NCBI GenBank assembly: GCA_900315925.1
Contig: ONAV01000001.1
Location: 58,557 to 122,556, forward strand
Source: an uncultured Selenomonadales bacterium
GTDB lineage: Bacteria; Bacillota; Negativicutes; Acidaminococcales; Acidaminococcaceae
DNA length: 64,000 nt
Direction of reading: 5' to 3'
This document shows positions 8,301 to 20,300 of this stretch, in pieces (within the stretch, counting starts at the first letter, position 1; each line of letters opens with the position of its first letter). Both the position numbers and the translations under genes were made by a program. A model generated the notes under the pieces. That model made no database searches, had not been told where the DNA came from, and worked only from the letters and a program-made list of their open reading frames with translations.

Positions 8301-11300
8301 CCGTGCAACAGTTTACCAGCGACGCTATTGTCCTGGCAGGAAAAAATGTAGTCCTGAACGCACAAAACGGGACAGTTGAATCAGACGGCAGTGACAGTAA
8401 CATACCGAAAAGCGGCACGGTATCCATCAACGCCGACAGCGATGCGACCGAGCAGGCGCTGATCTTCAGCGCAGGCAAATCCGGGGCAAACGGCTTTTCC
8501 GGTTCTATTAACATACAGACCGGCGGCAGCAACAGCCTGGTACTGGTGGATGACGAAGCGAAGATTACCGCAGCCAACGGCGTGACTGTGGGATCGAACA
8601 ACGACTATGTCATGAACAATATCGTGGGCGGTCTGGCTATCGGGGGCGCCGGCTCCAACGTTACGGTGGGAGCCGGACTGGCGTTGAACCAGCTGGATGT
8701 GAACAGCATGGCGGTGCTGGGGGATAATGGCGTCGGCGCATCCGTCACTGCGACCGGTACGGATACGGAGGTTTTCAAAAATAAAACTGCGGAAGAGCAG
8801 AACCGGATAAAAGCGGAGAATGCCGTCATTGCGGCCCGGAAGCTTGCGGCAGAACGGGCAACCGTTAAGAAGATGGGCACATCGGACAACCCGTTTGCCA
8901 TGACGGAGAAAAACCTGACCGCCGGCCTGGGCAGCAAGACGGAGGAGAATCTGACCGCTGACCCGAACGACCAGACGGAGGAGGATGCCAAAGGGTTCGT
9001 TACAGGACGGAATATTTCCGTTACGGCCAAAAACGACGGCATTCTGAATGCCATTGCGTTGGAAGTGGCGGATGTTTCCGAAAGCCACAGCGTGTTGGAC
9101 AGCATCAATAAAGTGACCTCGATTGCTGATAATGCCAAGGAACAGAGCCGTGCAGCCATTAAAAATGTGGCGGACTGGCCGGGCGCCAGGCTGACGTCTC
9201 TTTTTACAAAGAAAGGCCGGGAAGGGTTCAAGACCGAGACGAGCTTAAGTTTTGCCAATTACAATCCGGTGAATGAGAACGGGCAGAACGCCAACGCGTC
9301 CTTTAACGCGGAAGCGGCTGCCAGCTTTGCCTGGAACAACCTGGATACGCAGACGGCCGCAATAGCAGATAACATGACCCTGAACCTGCGTAAGCAGGCT
9401 TCGTCGGAAGCGGACGGGACGCTGGTTACGGCTGCAACGGACGAACTGTTCACCGGGGCCTGGGCCGGTTCCGGTTCCGTGATGTGGTTTACCGGGGCGG
9501 CGCAGGGAGCGGCCAACAGTAACGCCTACAAGGGCGCCCTGGGGACGGCTGTCGCGGTCAATAAACTGGATCAGAAAGTGAATTCCCTGATTATGAATTC
9601 CGATATTACCCAGGCCGATTCGGTGTTGAACAAGGCCGTCAAAAACGGTTCGGAAGTGGCGGCAGGGTTAGGCGTTGCGGTGGTGAATCAGACCGGGGGA
9701 GAGGGCGCCGGCGGCAGCGCGGCTTTCGGTCTGTCCCTGAACATGGTGGAAAATGACATTCATGCAATGCTGATTGACAGCACTGCCACCTATGTGAAGG
9801 ATGACGTTTATACCGGCGGCACAGATTTGGAGAACCGTGCTCACGACGGCGACATCCAGGTTGCCGGGGGCGCAAATATGGCTTGGCTCAGCAGCGGGGG
9901 CAGCGGTATCGCGGCGGGCATCACCGCGGCGGCCAGCGACTTGGATAATGATATCCAGAGCGGTATCCAGGGCGGGCGTTATTCCGGTCTCAGCAATCTG
10001 TCGGTGAAGGCCGGGAACACCATGACCCAGGTGAACGCGGGGGTAGGCTTGGGCGTAGCCCGGTCCGGCGGCAGCTTCAGCGTAGGCGGGGCCGGAACCC
10101 TGGCTTTGAACGAGCTGGAAAACACCAGCCGGGCCTTTATCGCGGGCACAGATAGGCTTACAGCAGCCGGCAGCGTGACGGTCATGGCAGGGGATGTTGC
10201 TTCTTCTGATGAAGAGACCAACCCGTATACAGCGTACCTGGGAGCGAGGAACGTAGACAGCGGCGGCCTCAGTTACCTGGGCGAATCCGTCAGGGACGCG
10301 GTGGGAACCGGAGCAGGCAATACGATTGTAAACGTGGCGATAGACGTGGCGGAAAGCAAAGGCGTTTCCGCCGGGGCGGCGGTGTCCGTCAATCAGGTGA
10401 CCAACCGAATCAGCGCCGATATTACCGGGAACGAACAGATAGAAGCCGCCAGTGTGAACGGGGTGGCGGATGTCCATTCCAATATCGTTTCCCTGGCCAC
10501 AGGAGCCAGCGTCAGCGAAAGTTCCTTCGGCGGCGCGGCCTCTGTCTCCTGGAACGATCTGCAGCAGGATAATATCGTTTCTGTCACCGGGAACCGGGAC
10601 AGTGAGGATCCGGCAAACGGCGGCATTCTGGCCAATTCGGTGACCGGAACGGCCCAAAATACGTCCCATATCGTGAATGTGACCGGCGAGTTTGCCGGCG
10701 GTCAGAATTCGGTGGGCCTGAGTGTGGCTGTGAACCGGATGGAAGATATCTCCGGCATCTATTTCGCAAAGAACCGGATCGGGGAACGCGTTGCGAACGA
10801 AGGCACGGCTGTGTCCCTGAACGCTGCTAACGATGCCTTTGCGCTGGCAATCGGCGTGGGGGTAGACGCAAACTATAAGGAGAACAGTACGGCAGCGGCT
10901 TATGGCAATTTCGTCGCCAACCGGGGCCATAACGATACCGTTGCGGTGATCGGCGAGGACAAGGTCGGAAACAAGGCTTCCGGCGCAGACCGGGACCGGA
11001 TCGATAACGCGGCTTCTGTGGAAGTAAGGGCGACAGATGATACCCAAAGAACCACCGTCGCCGGTTCTGCCCAGCTGGCCTTACAAGGGGCCAAGGCAGC
11101 CCTGGGCGCCGGCGTGGCCCTGACGGGAAGCGATGCGGGAACGGAGAGCGGCGACGGCAGGGAGACCCTGCGGGCCGAGATCATTAACACGGACATTACC
11201 ACGGTTAAGAAGAACGGTACAGACGCCGCTGTTACGGTTTCCTCTGCGGACAGATCGCAGGCCACTACCGCCATAGTGGGCGTCGGTATTACGAAGCAGT

Positions 11301-14300
11301 CAACCGTCGCCGCCCAGGGCCTGGGGGCGGATGCCAGGATTAACAAAAACAATACGGCAGGCCTGAACGATACCACGATTGATGCAACAGGGGGCAGCAA
11401 GACGGCGCTGGTTTCCGTGAAGGCGGAAACTTCCTCAGAAGTGAATACCGGCGCGGCGGCGTTGCAGCTCGCCGGTCCGGATTCCTTCCTGGCCGGCGTG
11501 GTGGCTGTGGGCGTGAACCGCATTACAGATAATACCGTGGCTGGCGTGACTTATACAAATAAACCGGATGCGGCTTCTTTGAACGTTGGCAATCTGGATA
11601 TCAGCGCCGTGTCCAACGGTGATATCACCAGCGTGGCCATGGGGGCTTCCGTGGCAGTGAAAGGAACCGCGGCAGTGGGCGGTTCCGGCAGCCATAATTA
11701 TATTGCTAACAGTGCTGCTGCGAAAATAGAAAATGCGAATATTGACAGCGCGGGCAATGTGGGCGTGGTTGCGCAAAGCGACGAAGCCATCACCAACTAT
11801 GCCGGCGTAATTGATGTGGCTGCGTATGGGCAGGGCGTTTCTGCCGCTCTGGGCGTGACCGGTTCCAACAACAAGATCAGCGGCAATACCGAAGCGCTGA
11901 TCCGTAACAGCAAGGTAGTGGCCAAAGGCAGCGACAGCAACAAGATTAAAACAAACAGCAAACTGAAGACGGATGATACATACCTGATCAATGGCGCGGT
12001 CACCTCCAATACCTGGTCTGCCGGCAAGCTGCAGACGGGTCGGGAGGAAGAGGAAAAGACCGGCGTGGTGGTGGACGCTTCCGCGACCCATGCCATTGCG
12101 TCCGTATTGGCCAACGGCGGCGTGGCCGTGGGATCGGGAGACAGCGGGGCCGGCGCTTCCCTGGCCGGCGTCATCAATCTGAACGACGTGGGCGGCTCTA
12201 CGACGGCGAAAGTAGAGGATTCGCAGCTGAACGAAGAGGCGGCGGATAAACGCAGCCATGTGACCGTGCACGCGGCCGATTACACCAACGTGGCGGAATT
12301 CAGCGGCGCGGCGGCGGTAGGAATCGGGGAGAAGGCCGGGATTGCGGCAGGCTTTACCGGTACCACCAATGAGATCAGCCGGGCGACGGAGGCCCGTGTT
12401 TCCATGACTTCCGCCGGGTGGAAAAACGGTACTGATCCGAACACGTCAGCTACCGGTGTCAGGAATTATGATATTTTTGCGCAGGACTTTGCCGTGACGG
12501 CTGACGCGAAGCAGGCCATGTCTGCGTTTAACGTGACCGGCGCCGTAGCGGGCTCTTCGGGATTCGCTTTTGAGACCGGCGATAACGTGAATACCAACCG
12601 GATGAAGAGTTCTACCGTGGCTTCGGTGACCAATACCGCCGTAGATTATCAAAAAGACGCAGCGGTGAAAGCCAGTCACGGGGATGCCATCTATAACCTG
12701 AATGTGGATGTGGGCGCCGCCATTGCTCCCAGCGAAAAAGGCGTAGCCGGTTCCCTGAACGTGGGCGTGGGCGTGGTGCAGGAAAGCTCCGTGGTGACGG
12801 CCGATGTGGAGCACAGTAAACTACAGAGTTCCAACAGTGATCCGGATTCCAAGTCATCCCTTTCCGTAGGGGCTGCCAATACCACTACGCTGGAGACCCG
12901 CCTGGTTTCCGTAGGGGTCGCGGCCGGGGCGTTCAGCGGCGGCATCGCCAGCAGTATTGCAGTGAATAATATCAGTACGAAGGTGACAGGCAATATTGTA
13001 GGCAGTGTGCTGGCGGCTGATACGGTGGATGTGCACACAACCAACGCGCTTGCGGTACATGACGCTGTCGGCACCGGGGCCGGCGCGCTGGAAGTGGGGA
13101 TCGGCGTCGGCGTGGACGTGACTACCGTCAACGATTCCGTAAGCACCATCGTGGATAACAGTACGGTGAAAGCCAAGGATACCCTTTCCATCAATACGGA
13201 GTCGCAGCGTGAAACGGATTCCACTGTAGCGGGTGTCGGAATCGGGGCCTTAAGCGTGGCCGTGAATGTGCTTTCCGTTACCGTGAACGACGGCATCGGC
13301 AATCTGGAAGACGTGAACGATGAAGAAGCCGGCAGTTCCTTCAGCCATAAAGATATGCTCGACGAAGCAGTAAAAGAAGTGAACAACACAACCGGACGCG
13401 TTCTCGCTGATAAGGTCGCCGGCATGACGGCTGACGAAAAACAGAAAATGCAAGAAAAGTCTGAGACCAAGGCGGATTACGGTGATAACGTAAGCGGTGC
13501 CGGCGTCCATACCTATGTCCGGGGCAACTCTGCCCTGGAGGCTGTGAACGGCGCCCTGACGGTAAACAACACCGAGCGGAACGACGCGAACCTGAACGGG
13601 GGCAGCGGCTCGCTGGGCCTTTTGGCGGTCAACGTAGCCGACGTGGTGTATCACCGGAATGAAAAGAATAATATTGCGGTTGCAGATTCCACCGTCAAAG
13701 GCGGGAGTATCGCGCTGACGGCGACGCAGGGCAACGTGACGGATAACAAGACGGATGCGATCCGCGCCCGTACCGTGCAGGCACAGGCCGGCGTTGCAGG
13801 AATCGGCGTAGGGTATGCAGGGATTACAGCCAAAGGCAGCACCGGCGTTTCAGTGAACCATGCTGCGCTGACCGCTGCGGACGGCGATCTGACGCTGAAA
13901 TCTGCCGACACGGTCCAAAGCCGGAGCAATATGATCGGCGTTTCGGCGGCGCTTCTGGCTGTGCCCGTCAGCGTGGCCCACAATACGAACAAAACAGATC
14001 AATATATTACGGTACAAGGCGGCAGTACCCTGTCGGCAGCCCGAAAGGATACTGCCAAATCCGCTGCGGTGAGTCTGCAGACGGAACGCACCGGCCGGGT
14101 CGCTTCCAAAACGGTGGGCGTAGGCGCAGGCGGTGTGGCTGTTGCGGTTAACTCAGCTACGTCCCGGGACGAGAGCGTCTCCCGGGTAGCCGTGAGCGAC
14201 AGCGGCAATACATTCCAGGCAGACCGTATTGTGCTGGAAGCCGTGAACGCTCCGGTGCTGAAAGCGGAAGCCGGCGGTACCGACGCGGCCCTGATCGGCG

Positions 14301-17300
14301 TTTCCGTAATGCAAAGCAACGCCATAGCCAAATCGCAGGCGGGGGTAACGGTGGCGGATAATAACCGGCTGCTGGGCGACGACGTCCTGGCCCGGGCGGT
14401 TATCGGCAAAGAGGGAACGGATATGACCCATGCCGAAACCCACGGCATCAATGTAACTGTGGTTGGGGTAAATCCCGATAAAGCGAAGGCTGTCACCGAA
14501 ACGACGGCCGGTGTGACCATAGGGAAGGAAACCTACAAGACAGAAAAGAAAGAAAAAGTTAAAAACGAGCAGGGGGCAGAAGAGGAAAGGACGGTACAGG
14601 GATCCTATACCAGCCTTGCCCTCATCAGCCAGAATAATGCCAGCCGCAGGGCGATTCTGGGCAATACTACGGTAGGCCTGGCCGTCTCCATCGGCGCCGG
14701 CGACGCCAAAGCGGACGGCAATGACAGAAGCCTGGTAACGGCTGCCGGCGGAGACAGTGCCGGGGCGGTAAAACTGCAAAACCTGAAAATTGCGGCAACC
14801 GGGAGCAATTCTGCGCAGGGCCTGGCGGACGGCGACTCCGGCGGCATTATTGCGGTGGGCGCGGCGGCTACCATTACGATGAATACGAAGACCACGAACA
14901 CCGCTTCCTTATCCGGAGTCTGGGAGGTAACCGGCAGCGCGGATATCGGCTCCCAGCAGCAGGTTACTTCCAGGGGAACTTCCAAGACCGGCGCGGGCGG
15001 CGTACTCAGCGTAACCTGGGCAAATTCAGACAACAAGGTGGAAATGGATTCCCGGACGAATCTGCTGGAGGGCGCCCGTCTGACCGCAGGGCAGAGTTAT
15101 GTGCTGGCGGCCAACAAGGTTGTGAGCGGCGCCTATGACGGCGAAACCTGGAACAACCACATGAATATCGGCGGTGTGATCCAGTTTGCGCCGGATGTAA
15201 CATCCACAGAGTCTGTGAATCTTAAGGCCGGCATAGACATTGGCAAAAACGCCAGCGTGACTTCTGCCAGAGGCCAGGTGTATGACGCCTATGCAGATAT
15301 AGACATTGCCAACAAGGTAGAAGGCAAAAGCGGCGGCGTCGGGGAAAACATGTGGGTATACAGCGATAACACTGTTACATCCGCAAATACGATCACGGTG
15401 AATGAAGGGGCGAAGCTGGACCAGAAAGGCGAATATAAGGGCGGCAGCGACATTAACCTCAGCAGCAGCGACAAGATTAAAATGGATGTAGCGTCGGAAG
15501 CGTATACCGGCGGTTTGGAAGGCGTGCTCGTATCCAAAGTGAATAATGATATTACCCGCAATAACGTTGTGGAAGTGAACGGCAGTCTGACCAGCAGTCA
15601 TGACATCAACCTGTACGCAGGCGTGGATGCGGACGGGTCGGATTCGGAAGTGAATATTGTGGGCCTGTCGGAAGCGCATAATAATACGCTGCTTTCTTTC
15701 TATACCAATCCGGAACTGAACCTGGACCTGGAGAATAACCAGCAGGTGAAAGTGGGGAGTAAGGGCAGCGCTGTTTCCGTTCGCCATATTAACGCAACAG
15801 CAGCCAACGGCAGCGAAACCTTCAAGAAAGACGTGGTGAAGGTCGTGAACCTGCTGGCCGGCAAGGACAAAAGCACCAAGACTGCCACTAATGCCCCGGG
15901 CGTATCGAGCCTGGAAGAAACCAATGACAATTATGTCAATGTGGAAGGAAGTCTGAAGACCGGCATCCAGAATAATGTGAAGATCGATATTACGGGAGCG
16001 CTTCTGCCTTCGACGGTTACCAGCGGGGAGGGCCAGAATGTGGTCATACACAACCTTACGACCGTAGAAAATCTGCCGGAATTTAAGGTGGAAGTCACTA
16101 ACGACAGCGGAACCAATCCGGATACCCTTGTAAAGAAAGAAGACATCATAGCGGGGGATATGGATTACGCCGTCCAGCTGGGCGATCAGCTGGCCGCACT
16201 GGAAAAGCTGATCTCCGATTACAACAACGGCGATAACAGCGAAGAGAAAACCGCTGCCTATTTAGGGTATGTGCAGCAGCGTCAGCGCATTCTGGACGAG
16301 ATGGACAGGCGGCACCTGTATACGGAAGAAAAAAGGCCCGTATATGAAAAGAACGAGGACGGCACGATTAAGTTTGATACGAGTGGAGAGCCAATCCCGG
16401 TCTATGAAAATGGCGAAATCAAATATGAAAGGGATGCACAAGGGAATTTTATATTAGACAAGGTTTATATCACCAAAGGCTTTACCATCGGCTATGTAGA
16501 AATTCCGAAAATTACCGTCAGCGGCGGCAATATTGTCGTACAGTCCGATAATCTGTATGGCAGTGGCAGCCTGCAGGCTAACGGCGCGCCCCGGATTGCC
16601 ATCAATAACCTGTCTAACGCCTACCTGAAAGTAGACGGGCTGCTGGTAGGGGAAGGCGGCGGCGAGATTCGGTTCCAGGGGAACAGTATAGGCGCAGACG
16701 GTGCGGCAGCAGCGCAGATCAAAGAACTGAACAAAGATAAAGGAAAAGAAGTCGGGTTTACCAACCTGTTCAGCGATACCGCCGCTGTCAGTACGATCCA
16801 TGTGGTGAACGACAACGAGAGCATTGGTACGGAAATTCAGGTCAAAGATCAGAATGACAGGACGGCGACCTATATTTCCATTCCCGATGTGGCTGTCATA
16901 GGGGATGTTATCAACAATTACGGTGATGTGATCATTGAAAACAGACAGGGGAATATTGCGATCGGCTCCGGCAATGCGAAAAAAAGCGTCAACGTCAACG
17001 GGCGGATGGTGCAGATGATTGCGGAACACGGCAGCATATCCCAGGATTTTATTGATGACATTGTGAGTATTGGCGGGCGTCCCCAGGATATGAACCGGGA
17101 CCTGGTGGAAAAAGTAATTGCCGAGGCCAATATAAGCGGAGACGACAAGGTTAGCAAACTGGGCCTGGATCCGATAAAAACGAATATTGAAACACCGGAA
17201 GCGGGCCGCATTGCCGGGGACAGCGTGTACCTGGCCGCAGCGGATATCAATGTGAACGGTCTGATCCAGAGCGGGTTCAGCCGGTATATTGCGGAAATTG

Positions 17301-20300
17301 ATGAATATGTTAAAGACGAAGCCGGCAATTATGTTCTGGACAGCGACAACAACAGGATTAAAGCCTTGAGCGACAAGCATATCCAGATGCTGAAGAGCAA
17401 CGGCAGCGAAGTGACAGTACAGGGCCGCACCATGTATCGGGTCAACGAGGGTAACAGGGTCGTGTTTGATCAGGAAGAGGGCGCCTTTAAGTACATTATT
17501 CAGGTGTACTATGACCCCCTGACCAAAGGACTGGTGGTGGAGGATATTGACACCAAAGGCGGCCGGATCTACCTGACAGGCCGGATTTCCAGCACCGGTA
17601 ACGGAAGAATCCTGGCTGCCAATGGCGGTGCGGACATTGCCATTACCAATCACACGAAGGCAAACCTTACCACGGGCAGGATTTTGAATCACGATATCGA
17701 AGGCAGGATCACCATCACCGACCTGGCGAAAGACACCTGGACGGAATACAGCCGGTCCGGTACGGTAACTATTGATAAGTACAGCGAACGCTTACGGGAA
17801 AGGGCCGACCTGGAGCAGTGTAAGACGGTTGAAGATGACACTATTACCTGGTTTGACAAAGATCACGCCAAAACATACGATCCCAAGACAGGTCTTCGCT
17901 ATAACTGGACGCTGGGACAGGAGAAGACCAAAACCAGTTATTACGAAAAAGTGACGAAGACGTTGTTCTGGGGCGGGCTTGTAATTGATAAGGATACGGA
18001 CGAATTAGCTAATGAGGAAAATAGTTCCACTCTTTTGGAAGTGTCTAACCCGGAGAATGGCCGTTCCTTAGGCAACGGTACCTTTGTGGATACGATTTCT
18101 GAGGGCTATCAGGATGAGAACGGGACAAGGCTGGTAGATACGGAGTTTGGCGGTATTCTGGAAAGCAATAAGACCGACACGTCCCGGGAGGTGACTGACA
18201 GCTATAAAGAAGGCGGACACTGGTATGCGCTCTGGTCTGACCCCAAGTACCATACCAAATGGACGACCAAGGAAGCGTCGACCCAGGCCTATACATTCTC
18301 CCTGAAAGCGGATAATCCGATCGGCATCGGGTTTATCGGTCAGACAAACGGCAGTATTACCGTAGAAAGTACGAACGAGGCAGGCGGTAACATATCGCTG
18401 CAAGGCAATATCCTGAGCAACACAAAGGAGGCGACCCTTACGGTCCGGTCTGCCGGTGGCAGCATCCTGCAGAAGAGCGGGACAAGTCTGACGACCAACC
18501 GTCCGGATCTGCAGGCAAAAAAGAGTATACTGAATATACAGATCAACTCCATGGGAGAATTTACGGCTACCGGTGAAAAAGACGCTGCCGGCCAGGATAT
18601 TCTCATGGGGACGGACGGGGTCTTGCTGAATGCGGTCTCTACCAACGGAGGCAGCATTGATGTGGATGTTTTAGGCGGGATGTCACAGGGCAAGGTGCTG
18701 CCGGGAAATGTGATCGTTCAAAACGTGGAAAGCCGGGGGCAGAATGAGAGCGGACAGCCTGGCCGCATAATCCTGACCGCCGAAGGGAATATTACCCAGG
18801 AAGGAACGGCAGCTTCGGTGCGGGGCCGCACGGTCAGCATTACCAGTCTGAACGGCGCCATTGGCACGGATGCGCAGGCCCTGGTGGTGGATTCTTCTGC
18901 CGAAGCCTTTGGCAAAAGCGCGGATTCTGCCGGGTTGAGCGCAAAGGCCAGGAACAATATTAACATCTCGGAAGCAACGGGCGATATGCGGGTGCGTTCT
19001 GTCGTATCGCTGGAAGGAGATGTGCGCCTGGAAGCCAGGGACGGGCACATGGTTGACGCATTGCCCAGGACGGATGACGGGAATGACGTAGACCAGCAGG
19101 ATCTGATCCGCCACTGGATCGACGCGGGCCTGGTGGCCGGTACTGCGGACTATGAAGGCGCCTACATCACGGGACTGAAACAGGATGCGGAAAACTACAG
19201 AATCCGGGTAGAAGAACAGTTCAGACTGTTTAGCAGCGGGCAGGCCAATCAGCAGATTCAGGATATGTTTACAAAAGAAGATGGCACGGCCTATGCCGAT
19301 GCGGGCGAGTATCTTGCTGCAGATAAGAGATATAAGGCGCTGCAGGATGCGTATGATCCGCAAAAGGTTGAATTTGCCTGGACGAAGGAACAGCTTCTTT
19401 ATGCCATCCGCAATGCAATCGTGAACAAGGAAAGCGGCGTCAGCGCCGAGACGCAGGGAAAAGCGGCTAATGTGCAGGGCAGAAACGTGACGCTGACAGC
19501 AAAGGGAATCGGCGTGAGCTCAAATGAACTCACCGAGATCAAGGCTGACAAACTGATGGGCGGAAGCGAGACGGCCATTGAAAACCTGAAACAACTGGCC
19601 AATGCGGATGCGGCAGACGTAACTATGAAAGATGCTAACAATAACACGTTGATTTTGGCAGAGGAAACGGAAACCCGGCCGGATGGAACCGTAACGAGCC
19701 GGCAGGTCTGGAAAGCCTATGATGCAAAAGGCAGGGAAGTGGAAACCGACGGCGTCATTGACAAGTTCGTAATCGGTAACCTGAGTCCGCTAGGTGTTTA
19801 TGCAACGGGAAGAGTAGATATTTCAGCCAGTAACGACAGCGCATTTATTGCCGGCCGGAGTAATAAAGAGGACGAATTTGCGGCGGTGAATGTTGGCAGG
19901 ATCACCGTTGCGGACCAGAAGGATGTACGCCTGTATACCCAGGAGGGAATTTATAATGCCGCGTTGACAGAGGCGGAAGCAGGGGGAGGCAATATACGCA
20001 GTCATAACCTGATTGCTTATGGCGGAACCAAAGATATCGGTACGAAAAATGATCCCCTGCTGGTCAACCTTTCCGGTGATTTGCAGGAGGCGTATGCGGA
20101 CGGCAGTGTGTACATTAAAAATGTGCTTCCGGATGAAAAGCTCCGGTTAGGCTCTGTATTTGCCAAAGATACGGTTTCGCTGGAATCTGCCAAAGGCTTT
20201 GCAATGACGATCGATCCGGATTACACGCTGGCCTATCTGAATGGAGAAAAACAGCTGGAACTGATAACCGACGGCAGGGAAGGTGTGATTGGAACAGAAA